A DNA stretch of 64,000 nt from Lactobacillus kalixensis DSM 16043 (GTDB lineage Bacteria > Bacillota > Bacilli > Lactobacillales > Lactobacillaceae), in contig NZ_AZFM01000001.1 of the NCBI RefSeq assembly GCF_001434335.1, forward strand, positions 91,349 through 155,348. Reading direction: 5' to 3'. Under the pieces are notes generated by a model. The model was not told where the DNA came from. It did not search any database and saw nothing but the letters and a program-made list of their open reading frames with translations. A program made the translations under genes and the position numbers. The first letter of the stretch is position 1. Every line of letters starts with the position of its first letter. Positions 36,291 to 44,544 of this stretch are shown piece by piece.

Positions 36291-36981
36291 GATGATCACG
36301 AATTTTTTTAGTAATAAATAAAATTAAAACGGCAATAAGAGCAATTGCTACAATGAAGATGATAGTAGTAATTAAACGTTTGGCGTCTAAGTGTAAGATT
36401 GAGTCGCCACCATAGGCGTACAGATAAGCAAAGGGAATTGTTCCGATTGCAATTGGAATGATGCGACTTTTTTTGGTTTTGTTGAGTAAGACGTTGACAT
36501 AACTAACAGTTGCACTTGGAATAAATGGAATAACGTAAGCGATTGTTAAGGCAAGTTGTGGGTAAGATTGTGAGCGTAATAATTTATAGATCTTGCTCTT
36601 TTTCAGTTTTTCTGGTGAATATAATTTTTGCAAAAGATATAGCAACGTAACTTGTCCTAAAACGTCACTGATCCAATTAACGATAAAGCCAGTTGCCGGA
36701 CCATACAGGATGCCATTTAAAACGCAAAAGATCCCGTTAGACAAACCAGGAACTGCCACGCAAATCACATTCAGAATAAATAAGAAACATAAATCTTCAA
36801 TGCCGTGACTACGGACCATTTTGATTAGTAGAGCTTCATTTTTAGAATTAAAGTGCAAAAGCAGTTGTATCTCTGGTAAGTAGCTAAGATAAAGTTTATA
36901 TAATACAAGTATGCCCAGAATGCCACCAAGAATAAAGAGTAGAATTCGCATTACTTTTTGATTCACCCGCATCATCTCCAT
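36271..36981 (-). CDS. VTT/DedA-like (TVP38/TMEM64) membrane protein
   Basis: Integral membrane protein of 236 aa with about six hydrophobic segments and the VTT (SNARE-associated, TVP38/TMEM64) core: a re-entrant region around CVAVPGLSNGIFCVLNGILY, then GFIVNWISDVLGQVTLLYLL, and VIPFIPSATVSYVNVLL. Family members are linked to lipid flipping or membrane homeostasis; the exact role is unknown. The C-terminus is basic (KKIRDHQKKEAV). The start is unsure by a few codons, because GGAG lies within the first codons. It ends inside the convergent GH31 terminator. Confidence 0.8.
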   Translation of the reverse strand: MEMMRVNQKVMRILLFILGGILGILVLYKLYLSYLPEIQLLLHFNSKNEALLIKMVRSHGIEDLCFLFILNVICVAVPGLSNGIFCVLNGILYGPATGFIVNWISDVLGQVTLLYLLQKLYSPEKLKKSKIYKLLRSQSYPQLALTIAYVIPFIPSATVSYVNVLLNKTKKSRIIPIAIGTIPFAYLYAYGGDSILHLDAKRLITTIIFIVAIALIAVLILFITKKIRDHQKKEAV

Positions 36982-37002
36982 TCTACTTCTTTATTTTACC
37001 TT

Positions 37003-37037
37003 ATAAAAAAAGTCATGACCATGATTAGGACATGACT
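37003..37037 (-). terminator. Terminator of the lactonase gene
   Basis: AGTCATG/CATGACT stem (37011-37017 with 37031-37037); the minus-strand copy is followed by seven T. Confidence 0.7.
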
Positions 37038-37055
37038 AGGTTAATTTAGCAAGAT

Positions 37056-38084
37056 TTATTCTTCAAATTCAACACGGGTTCCTTCAGGAACTTGGATATC
37101 TTTTTGAATAGGACTTAAAGTTCCGTCGTCACTATTTCTAAGGTAGAGAGTAGCGTTATCAGAATTTTGGTTAGCAGCAACTACATATTTTTCACTTTTA
37201 TCCCAGTTGAAGTCTCTTGGAAATTCACCAAAAGTTGAAATGCGCTGTACAAGCTTTAAAGTATGATCATCATTGATTGCAAAAACAACGATTGAATCAT
37301 TACCGCGATTTGAAACATAAAGAAAACGACCATCTTTTGAAATGCGGATAGCAGCAACGCCATTATGTTGATCCCAGTCACTTGGAATAGTTGAGTAAGT
37401 TGCGATATCTTCAAATTTCCAAGTATTTTCGTCAAATTTCACAAGGTTAACTTTACTTGATAATTCACCAGCAACGTAGAAATAATTGCCATCTTTTGAA
37501 AAAGCAATGTGACGATCGCCAAAACCGGCTTCATTCTTATAGCTTGCAGCTAAAGTTAATTTCTTGCCGTCAAATTTGTAAAAATCAACAGTATCATTAC
37601 CTAAATCGCAGCAAACTAAATTTCCAGCAGGGGTTTCGTCAAAGAAGTGTGGGTGAGGACCATCTGCTTGTTCTGGACGAGGGCCAATGCTTTTGGCAGT
37701 ATGAGTATCACTTGCAAGCAATGCTAATTTTCCATCTTCTGAATATGAAAAGACGTTAATTACACCAGTATGGTAGTTAGCGGTATAGAGCAAATGTTTA
37801 TTACGGTTAATGCCGATGTAAGCAGGGGATGAACCTGGGGTTAAATATTCATCGACTTTTTCATAGCCGTTTGCACCAGCTTTAAAGACGCTAACACCGC
37901 CCTTATCACCAGCATTGGTAACCGCGAAAACTAAATTATCATCTTTTTGAAAATAAGTTGGACCGCCTACTTCAATAATGTTTTTACTATTTTCTAAATG
38001 AGCATATTCATCAGCACCGATAAAGTTAAATTCGTAAATACCCTTTGAAGTCTTTTTAGTGTAACCACCAATTAAAACTTTCAT
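37056..38084 (-). CDS. Lactonase family beta-propeller (6-phosphogluconolactonase-like)
   Basis: Seven-bladed propeller (342 aa) of the YkgB/Pgl lactonase family, which hydrolyses 6-phosphogluconolactone in the pentose phosphate route. Typical segments are KVLIGGYTKKTSKGIYEF at the start, SPAYIGINRNKHLLYTANYHTG, DGPHPHFFDETPAGN, GFGDRHIAFSKDG, DWDQHNGVAAIRISKDGRFLYVSNRG and FPRDFNWDKSEKYVVAANQNSD. I choose ATG 38084 with GGAGGGA upstream; the frame to 38153 reads into the promoter. A cre-like site overlaps the likely -10. The physiological lactone is inferred. Confidence 0.85.
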   Translation of the reverse strand: MKVLIGGYTKKTSKGIYEFNFIGADEYAHLENSKNIIEVGGPTYFQKDDNLVFAVTNAGDKGGVSVFKAGANGYEKVDEYLTPGSSPAYIGINRNKHLLYTANYHTGVINVFSYSEDGKLALLASDTHTAKSIGPRPEQADGPHPHFFDETPAGNLVCCDLGNDTVDFYKFDGKKLTLAASYKNEAGFGDRHIAFSKDGNYFYVAGELSSKVNLVKFDENTWKFEDIATYSTIPSDWDQHNGVAAIRISKDGRFLYVSNRGNDSIVVFAINDDHTLKLVQRISTFGEFPRDFNWDKSEKYVVAANQNSDNATLYLRNSDDGTLSPIQKDIQVPEGTRVEFEE

Positions 38085-38119
38085 AAAATCCCTCCATTTT
38101 TCTACATATACAAAACAAT

Positions 38120-38133
38120 TATAACCGTTTTCA
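38120..38133 (-). promoter_or_regulatory. cre-like site at the lactonase promoter
   Basis: On the minus strand TGAAAACGGTTATA fits TGWAANCGNTNWCA except for one base, and its end overlaps a TATAAT -10, consistent with CcpA repression. Confidence 0.5.
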
Positions 38134-38198
38134 TTATTCTCTAAAAGCATCATTATCAGTAAAAATAGTATAACTAAATAAAAAAATGAGTGGTTAAT

Positions 38199-38226
38199 TT
38201 GTTAAGCGGTTTTATTATGCTAAAAT
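38199..38226 (+). promoter_or_regulatory. Promoter of the EIIA-like gene
   Basis: TTGTTA (38199-38204), 16 bases, TAAAAT (38221-38226) with TGC extension. Confidence 0.6.
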
Positions 38227-38247
38227 TGAGTTAAGGAGAAGATTATT

Positions 38248-38628
38248 ATGAAATGGACTGCAACTATTGAAAAAATTGGTAAAAAAGCTGTCGATTCTAA
38301 AGACGGTATGGTAATTTTATTTGGCGAAGGTGCCAATGATGATCTGAAAGATGTTTCAGTTGTTCAAAAATTTGACACTAAGACTTCAGTAAGTGGTTTT
38401 GTTTTCAAGAAGGGCGATACAATCACAGTTGATGGCCAAACTTATGTAGCAAATTACGTTGGCCCAATGGTTGAAAGTAATATGAAGGCTTTAGGACATG
38501 CAACATTATTCTTCAATCGTCCTGTTCCAAAGACTCCACTTGCTAATGCGATCTATTTTGATCCGGATGTTGACCAAGCAATGCCAAACTTTAGAGTAGA
38601 TGATGACATTGTCTATGAACATATTTAA
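38248..38628 (+). CDS. Orphan PTS glucitol/sorbitol EIIA-like protein, active His missing
   Basis: A 126-aa protein of the EIIA-Gut fold: TATIEKIGKKAVDS, ILFGEGANDDLKDVSVV, GDTITVDGQTYVANYVG, ESNMKALGHATLFF and a C-terminal FDPDVDQAMPNFRVDDDI. By my alignment with the E. coli glucitol EIIA from memory, the phosphorylated His (position 43 there) corresponds to Gln40, and the next His to Phe42. The only conserved His left is the structural one in LGHATL. No EIIB or EIIC genes are near. It therefore probably does not transfer phosphate; a regulatory or moonlighting role is possible. It may be cotranscribed with the next gene, 11 bases on. Confidence 0.75.
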   Translation: MKWTATIEKIGKKAVDSKDGMVILFGEGANDDLKDVSVVQKFDTKTSVSGFVFKKGDTITVDGQTYVANYVGPMVESNMKALGHATLFFNRPVPKTPLANAIYFDPDVDQAMPNFRVDDDIVYEHI

Positions 38629-38639
38629 AGGATTAGTTA

Positions 38640-39845
38640 ATGGATCATAAAAGAAAAACAAAAAGAGTCACTTTTTTTGAAAAGTGGTTCTTAAATAATC
38701 GTTTTAGTATTATTTTGTTCAATCTCTTGTTGTTCTTCCTAATTATTTGGATGTTCAACAAGATTTCTTTTGTCTTAAACCCTGCCTGGGCATTCTTTAA
38801 TGCGATTTTGCCACCAATTTTATTAGCAGTGATTCAATATTATATTATGAATCCTGTTGTTGACTGGCTTGAAAAAAAATGGCGTGTGCCGCGGACAGTA
38901 ACAATTGTTGTACTATTTATTCTCGTAGTTGTTGCATTAATTTGGATCATTAACACGATCATTCCTATCGTTCAAGGACAGATCAACTCATTGGTTAAGA
39001 ACTGGCCACGTATTTGGAATGATGCGGTAAATAGCACGCAAGAAGCATTGAGAGACCCACGCTTACATTCAGTGCGCGGGAATTTGGATAAAATGATTTC
39101 AAATGCTCAAAGAACCCTGTTTAAGTCGGGCCAAGATGCATTTAATAATACTTTGAGCAGTATTTCTTCAGCTGTTAGCATCATTACCATGATTGCAATG
39201 ACTTTAATTACAGCACCGGTTATCTTATTCTTTATGTTAAAAGATGGTCACCAATTACGCCCATATATTGCGCAATTCGCACCACAGCGCTGGCAAGCAA
39301 GTTTTAGCAAGCTTTTGTATGATATCAATTATGCTTTAGCTTCATATATCCGTGGTCAAATTACAGTTGCTTTCTGGGTGGGGATCATGTTTACTATCGG
39401 CTATAGTATCATTGGTTTACCATATGGTTATGCGCTAGCAATTTTAGCAGGTTTGTTGAATTTAATTCCATATTTTGGGACAATGATTGCAATTATTCCA
39501 GTTATTGTAATTGGGATAATGACGTCATTTTCAATGTTAGTTAAAATATTAGTTGTTTTTTCAATTGAGCAATTAATTGAAACAAGACTGATTAGCCCAT
39601 ATGTTATGGGGAACAAACTGGAATTACACCCAATCACTACTATTCTTTTGTTGATTGGTGCAAGTGCTGTTTGGGGACTTTGGGGTGTGATTTTTGGTAT
39701 TCCAATCTATGCTGTCTTGAAGATTATTGTCTCTCGTGTGTACAATTATTATCGACAGGTATCTGAGGTTTATGATGATGAAAAGGAAGATCCGACCACG
39801 GGAAATGATACTTCAGATGATCACACTGTAAAACAAACAGATTAA
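38640..39845 (+). CDS. AI-2E (PerM/YdbI-like) family transporter
   Basis: Polytopic membrane protein (401 aa) of the AI-2 exporter superfamily. Hydrophobic segments lie near residues 18-50 and 60-105. An amphipathic middle (INSLVKNWPRIWNDAVNSTQ onward) is followed by several closely spaced helices ending at VWGLWGVIFGIPIYAVLKII. The C-terminal tail is acidic and cytoplasmic. Family members export AI-2 or act in cation/proton exchange; substrate unknown. AAAGGA precedes the ATG and a terminator follows. Confidence 0.85.
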   Translation: MDHKRKTKRVTFFEKWFLNNRFSIILFNLLLFFLIIWMFNKISFVLNPAWAFFNAILPPILLAVIQYYIMNPVVDWLEKKWRVPRTVTIVVLFILVVVALIWIINTIIPIVQGQINSLVKNWPRIWNDAVNSTQEALRDPRLHSVRGNLDKMISNAQRTLFKSGQDAFNNTLSSISSAVSIITMIAMTLITAPVILFFMLKDGHQLRPYIAQFAPQRWQASFSKLLYDINYALASYIRGQITVAFWVGIMFTIGYSIIGLPYGYALAILAGLLNLIPYFGTMIAIIPVIVIGIMTSFSMLVKILVVFSIEQLIETRLISPYVMGNKLELHPITTILLLIGASAVWGLWGVIFGIPIYAVLKIIVSRVYNYYRQVSEVYDDEKEDPTTGNDTSDDHTVKQTD

Positions 39846-39847
39846 TA

Positions 39848-39878
39848 AAAAGACGTGGTTTCCTAGCCACGTTTTTTC
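39848..39878 (+). terminator. Terminator of the AI-2E-family gene
   Basis: ACGTGG and CCACGT form a stem with an 8-base loop, flanked by A-run and T-run. Confidence 0.8.
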
Positions 39879-39896
39879 TTAATTAAAGGAGAATTT

Positions 39897-40457
39897 ATGA
39901 CTAATCACGTAGTTTTATATGAACCATTGATGCCGGCTAATACTGGTAATATTGCCCGTACTTGTGCTGGTACAAATACTGTTTTAGATTTAATTGAACC
40001 GCTTGGTTTTCAAATTGATAATAAAAAAATGAAGCGCGCTGGACTTGATTATTGGGATAAAGTGGAGATTCATCGTCATGATGATTTAGATGCTTTTCTT
40101 AAGACTTTAGATCCAAACGATGAAATGTACTTAATTTCTAAGTTTTCATCAAAGAATTATTCTCAAGTGGATTATACCGATCCAAACAAAAATTATTATT
40201 TTGTCTTTGGTAAAGAAACTACTGGCTTACCAGAAACATTTATGCGAGAATACTATGACCGGAATTTAAGAATCCCGATGTCAGATAATATCCGCTGTTA
40301 TAATTTATCTAATTCGGTAGCGATGGTTCTTCTTGAAGCATTGCGTCAACAAGGATTTCCTAACTTGGAAACTAGTCATCATTATGAAAATGATAAGCTG
40401 AAGGATAATTATGATCGTCCTGAAAGATATGAACGTAACTTAGGAGAAAATGAATAA
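39897..40457 (+). CDS. trmL: tRNA (cytidine/uridine-34 2'-O)-methyltransferase
   Basis: SPOUT-class enzyme (186 aa) that methylates the ribose of the wobble nucleotide in certain leucine tRNAs. Diagnostic motifs are YEPLMPANTGNIARTCAGT at the N-terminus, EPLGFQIDNKKMKRAGLDYW, FVFGKETTGLP in the knot, and IPMSDNIRCYNLSNSVAMVLLEALRQ for SAM. It is slightly longer than the E. coli enzyme, with a charged C-terminal tail. It overlaps the DUF1149 gene by one base (TAATG). Confidence 0.93.
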   Translation: MTNHVVLYEPLMPANTGNIARTCAGTNTVLDLIEPLGFQIDNKKMKRAGLDYWDKVEIHRHDDLDAFLKTLDPNDEMYLISKFSSKNYSQVDYTDPNKNYYFVFGKETTGLPETFMREYYDRNLRIPMSDNIRCYNLSNSVAMVLLEALRQQGFPNLETSHHYENDKLKDNYDRPERYERNLGENE

Positions 40458-40849
40458 TGAAGTTTAAAAAAGAAACACCAATTTTAGTTCACGCATTTCA
40501 CTATGATTTAAATGATGAACCAAGACTTAGCAATGAGGTGAATGTTGCTTTTAGAAAAGCTGCTAAGCAAAATGAAGATGGTACAACTGATCAAGGTCAA
40601 GGTGGAAGCTACTTTGAAGTATCAGTTGTCTTTGACGTTGCACCAGCACCTGGTGATTTTACTGTTAGTGGTCAAATTAGCCAAATTGTTAAGCTTGAAG
40701 ATTACTATGGTGATGGTAATGATCTGGAAAGTGCAGACTACCAAATTTTGAGTAGACCATTAGTTGAATATATTGAAACTTTAACGTATGAAGTAACTCA
40801 AATTACAATGGATGAGCCTGTTAACTTGAATTTTGAAGCTAATTTTTAA
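40457..40849 (+). CDS. DUF1149 family protein
   Basis: A 130-aa soluble protein of lactic acid bacteria that I recognise as DUF1149, an uncharacterised group thought to have a SecB-like beta fold. It opens FKKETPILVHAFHYDL and carries SYFEVSVVFDVAPAPGDF and SRPLVEYIETLTYEVTQIT. It lies between trmL and ftsK, tightly spaced on both sides, so it belongs to this operon. No catalytic motif is visible. Confidence 0.75.
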   Translation: MKFKKETPILVHAFHYDLNDEPRLSNEVNVAFRKAAKQNEDGTTDQGQGGSYFEVSVVFDVAPAPGDFTVSGQISQIVKLEDYYGDGNDLESADYQILSRPLVEYIETLTYEVTQITMDEPVNLNFEANF

Positions 40850-40865
40850 TTAACTGGGAGAATTC

Positions 40866-43343
40866 ATGCCTAAGAGAAAGAAGAAAACGGCAAGAAAAAC
40901 TACAAATCGAAAATCAACAAACAGAAAGAAAAAAACGAGTAAGAGCAAAGAAGAACAGGAACTATATTGGGTTACAGTCGGAATAGCGCAAATTATTGTG
41001 GCAATTTTTGCCTTTGCCAAATTTGGTTGGCTAGGGATGCAAGTGGCCAATCTCTTACGCTTTTTCGTGGGTGATTCATATTTGCTGGCAAGCGGCTTAT
41101 TAGCGCTTTTTGGACTAGCAATGGTTATTTATGGGCAGCCACCTCATCTGAAAATCAAACGCACCAGCGGTCTGATTTTAGCCTTTTTTGGGCTATTGTT
41201 AATTCAAAGTGGTCACTTTTTCAGTAGTTTACAAGTTAATAGCAATTTTATGAATTGTTTTTTAACAGAAATTGGACGTGAATTTAGTCGCGCAAGTGTA
41301 ACCGAGGACGTAGGCGGTGGTGTTTTTGGAGCATTAGGCTTTCAGATAGTTTATCCACTTCTTGGACAAGTCGGAATTAACATCATTGCAGTAATCTTGA
41401 TTCCAATCGGAACTTTGATGTTCTTTGATGTAAAATATCGCACGCTTATTGAACTTTTTCAAAAAGTTGGCCAGAACTTTATTAATAAAAATAAAGAGGC
41501 AGGCACCAAATTAAAAGACAAATATAGTGAAATTCGTGAAAATCGCCAACAACAAAAAGAAGCTAATCGTGATCAAATGTCTGATCCTTTAGCTAATAAT
41601 ACTAGTGATGTTTTTCCAAGTGTTAGCGATTTTGAAGATGATGAGCAAGAGAAAGTTAGTCCTGAGGTGGTTAGTCACGATAGTGATGATGAAGAAATCT
41701 CAATGCCAGAAGTCATTACTCCAGATACACCGAAGTCTGAAGAAATTCAACATTCTGAGCCTAACTTTTATTCTGATGATCATGACGATGAATTACCTAA
41801 GTCGCATTCTTTTGATGATGAAGATCGTAAGGTTGTACAAGAGTTAAGTAATGTTGATCATGGTGAACTTAAGCTTGAGACTAAGGTTAATAAACATTAT
41901 AAGAATCCACCGCTAAGTTTACTTCAGCCAATTAAAAATACTGATCAATCCACAGATAAAGAATTGATTCAAAAGAATACACAAATTTTGCAATCAACCT
42001 TTAAGAGCTTCGGTGTAAAAGTCATTATCAAAAAAGCAATTTTAGGGCCAACGATTACACGTTATGAAGTTCAGCCTGCAGTTGGGGTTAAGGTTAGTCG
42101 GATTGTTAACTTAGCAGATGATTTAGCTTTAGCCTTAGCGGCCAAAGATATTCGTATTGAAGCGCCTATTCCTGGTAAACCATATATTGGTATTGAAGTT
42201 CCCAACCGCTCAACATCAGTTGTTTCTTTTAGAGATGTGATGGAACACCAAAATAAAAATGCAAAGGATCATCCAATGATTGTTCCACTTGGAAAGGATG
42301 TTGCTGGTCAAGTTATTTCTGCCGATTTAGCCAAAATGCCGCACCTTTTGATTGCTGGTTCAACTGGTTCAGGTAAGTCAGTGGCAATCAATACAATTTT
42401 GACCAGTATCCTAATGAAGGCCAAGCCTGATGAAATCAAATTAGTTTTAATTGATCCGAAGATGGTGGAACTGTCAGTTTATAATGATGTACCGCATTTG
42501 CTTATTCCAGTTGTAACTGATGCCAAACTTGCTATCAATTCTTTACATAAAGTTGTTAAAGAAATGGAGCGGCGCTATAAGTTATTTGCTGCAAGTGGTG
42601 CCCGAAACATGGGTGAATATAATGCTAAAGTTGAAAAAAATAATCAGGATAAGAATAATCCAGTAATGCAGAGATTACCTTACATCTTGGTTGTTGTTGA
42701 TGAACTTAGCGATTTGATGATGGTTGGTGGACATGATGTTGAAGGAGCAATTGTTCGTTTAGGACAGATGGCTCGTGCAGCTGGTATTCACATGATTTTA
42801 GCAACTCAGCGTCCAAGTGTAGATGTTATTAGTGGGTTAATTAAGGCCAATGTTCCATCAAGAATTTCATTCGCAGTTTCAAGTAGTGTCGACTCTAGAA
42901 CGATTTTGGATCAAGTTGGTGCTGAAAAATTGCTGGGACGTGGGGACATGTTGTATATGCCAATTGGGGCATCTAAGCCAGAACGTATTCAAGGAGCTTA
43001 TATTTCAAGTGAAGAAGTTGAAAAAGTAATCACTTGGGTTAAGGAACAACAAAAAGCTGAATATGACCAAAATATGATTCCACAAAAAGGTGGAGCGACC
43101 GCTGAAAATGGCACAACTGATGAGCCAGAGGATGAATTTTATGCTCAAGCAGTAGAGTTAGTAAGAAAACAGCAGACGGCCAGCGTTTCAATGTTGCAGC
43201 GACGTTTTAGAATTGGGTATAATCGAGCTGCAAGAATTGTTGATGAAATGGAAGCAAGAGGCATTGTCGGCCCATCAGAAGGGTCAAAACCTCGTCAAGT
43301 TCTTTTGCCACCAGAGAAAGATGATAAGAATGCTAACAATTAA
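40866..43343 (+). CDS. ftsK: FtsK/SpoIIIE-family DNA translocase
   Basis: Membrane-anchored motor (825 aa) that pumps chromosome ends through the division septum. A highly basic start (KRKKKTARKTT) precedes four to five membrane helices (about residues 35-200). A long acidic linker follows (residues 235-345, rich in D/E/S). The motor begins near 370, with Walker A GSTGSGKSV near 498, Walker B LVVVDELSDLMM and TQRPSVDVISGLIKANVPSRISF. The C-terminal winged-helix gamma domain (LVRKQQTASVSMLQRRFRIGYNRAARIVDEME) reads KOPS-type polarity sites. The downstream ymfF start lies within its last codons. Confidence 0.95.
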   Translation: MPKRKKKTARKTTNRKSTNRKKKTSKSKEEQELYWVTVGIAQIIVAIFAFAKFGWLGMQVANLLRFFVGDSYLLASGLLALFGLAMVIYGQPPHLKIKRTSGLILAFFGLLLIQSGHFFSSLQVNSNFMNCFLTEIGREFSRASVTEDVGGGVFGALGFQIVYPLLGQVGINIIAVILIPIGTLMFFDVKYRTLIELFQKVGQNFINKNKEAGTKLKDKYSEIRENRQQQKEANRDQMSDPLANNTSDVFPSVSDFEDDEQEKVSPEVVSHDSDDEEISMPEVITPDTPKSEEIQHSEPNFYSDDHDDELPKSHSFDDEDRKVVQELSNVDHGELKLETKVNKHYKNPPLSLLQPIKNTDQSTDKELIQKNTQILQSTFKSFGVKVIIKKAILGPTITRYEVQPAVGVKVSRIVNLADDLALALAAKDIRIEAPIPGKPYIGIEVPNRSTSVVSFRDVMEHQNKNAKDHPMIVPLGKDVAGQVISADLAKMPHLLIAGSTGSGKSVAINTILTSILMKAKPDEIKLVLIDPKMVELSVYNDVPHLLIPVVTDAKLAINSLHKVVKEMERRYKLFAASGARNMGEYNAKVEKNNQDKNNPVMQRLPYILVVVDELSDLMMVGGHDVEGAIVRLGQMARAAGIHMILATQRPSVDVISGLIKANVPSRISFAVSSSVDSRTILDQVGAEKLLGRGDMLYMPIGASKPERIQGAYISSEEVEKVITWVKEQQKAEYDQNMIPQKGGATAENGTTDEPEDEFYAQAVELVRKQQTASVSMLQRRFRIGYNRAARIVDEMEARGIVGPSEGSKPRQVLLPPEKDDKNANN

Positions 43344-44544
43344 TACGTCGATTCAAAAAAATGAAAAATTTACAACAGCCAGTTTAGGCTGTTTTTTGCG
43401 TTTGCCGTTAACCAGTCATAATCTTGCTTATGCAAGTTTGCTAGCTAAGATGCAGATGAACGCAACTTTGTATTTTCCAACAATAAATAAGCAACAAGAA
43501 GAATTATCTAAAATGTATGATTTGCAGTTTGAGGCAGTTCCGCAACTTTTCGGAAAAGATATTATTCTGTCTTATGTTGCTAATTTTGTTGAGCCAATCG
43601 AAATTTTAGATCCAGAATATACTTATGCCAAAATTATTGAAGATTTGGCTTTAATTATTGAACATCCAACTCTTGATGATCAGATAATTGCTTTAAGTAA
43701 GCGGCAGTTGTCTTCAGATTATCAGGAAATTATGGCTGAACCTGCAAATTTTGCTTTAGATCGTTTTTTCAAGATTTGGTATCAAAATGAACCAGATTAT
43801 GCAGAAAATTTCATGGGACCAATTGATGAAATTGAAAATGCTACTTCCAAAGATTTGAAATTATTTGTGGACAATTTAAAAATGGTTCCAGCAACAGTAA
43901 TTGGCCTAGTCAAAGACCCAGATTTAGTTGATCATTTGGTTAAAGAAGAGTTCAAGTATCCAGGATTGATGAAGAATTTTACTGAATCCAATCTTACAAT
44001 TCCGGCGCCTAAGCGTGACCTTCAATTAAGTGATGTCCATAATAATTTACAAGCCCAACTTTTTATGGGCTATGGGTATGATTTAACTTTGCCCTTCTAC
44101 GGTCAAATAGTAGGACAGGTTCTTGGGCAATATTTAGCAGGTGATCCATCATCGAAATTATTTACTAAAATTCGCGAAGAAGCAGGCGCTGCTTATGCAG
44201 TTGAAGCGAATAACTATGCTAATAATAGTTTATTCTTGATTAATGCTGGCCTTGATCCAAATAAAGTAGAAGAGGCTAAAGCAATAATTAAAGGAGAAAT
44301 TGAAGCGATTGCTGCAGGAGAGATTGATTCTGATCTTTTGAAAAAATCTAAAAAAGCCTTGCTTAATATTCAATTAATCGGCAAAGATAAAGAGAATTGG
44401 CGACTTGCTCAAATGTTAAGAGGAGAATTATTTGACGGTTACTCTTTATTCGATCGCGAAAATGCAATTAAACGTGTTACTGAAACACAATTGGCTAAAT
44501 TTGCTAAAAATTTGTTTTTAAATGAAAGTTATGTGTTGAGATGA
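43330..44544 (+). CDS. ymfF: M16-like inactive peptidase homologue (YmfF)
   Basis: Pitrilysin-fold protein of 404 aa without the HxxEH zinc motif; the matching region reads LAKMQMNATLYFP. It retains the fold's later half (FTKIREEAGAAYAVEANNYANNSLF). It pairs with the next gene, which keeps the zinc site, as in Bacillus ymfF-ymfH. These proteins are associated with 5-aminopentanol-type modification of elongation factor P. I start at ATG 43330, overlapping ftsK by 14 bases; the frame back to 43213 only shadows ftsK. Confidence 0.85.
   Translation: MLTINTSIQKNEKFTTASLGCFLRLPLTSHNLAYASLLAKMQMNATLYFPTINKQQEELSKMYDLQFEAVPQLFGKDIILSYVANFVEPIEILDPEYTYAKIIEDLALIIEHPTLDDQIIALSKRQLSSDYQEIMAEPANFALDRFFKIWYQNEPDYAENFMGPIDEIENATSKDLKLFVDNLKMVPATVIGLVKDPDLVDHLVKEEFKYPGLMKNFTESNLTIPAPKRDLQLSDVHNNLQAQLFMGYGYDLTLPFYGQIVGQVLGQYLAGDPSSKLFTKIREEAGAAYAVEANNYANNSLFLINAGLDPNKVEEAKAIIKGEIEAIAAGEIDSDLLKKSKKALLNIQLIGKDKENWRLAQMLRGELFDGYSLFDRENAIKRVTETQLAKFAKNLFLNESYVLR

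Noticed and set aside
38085..38153. N-terminal extension of the lactonase
   Set aside because: It reads through the promoter and cre-like site, and GGAGGGA clearly marks ATG 38084.
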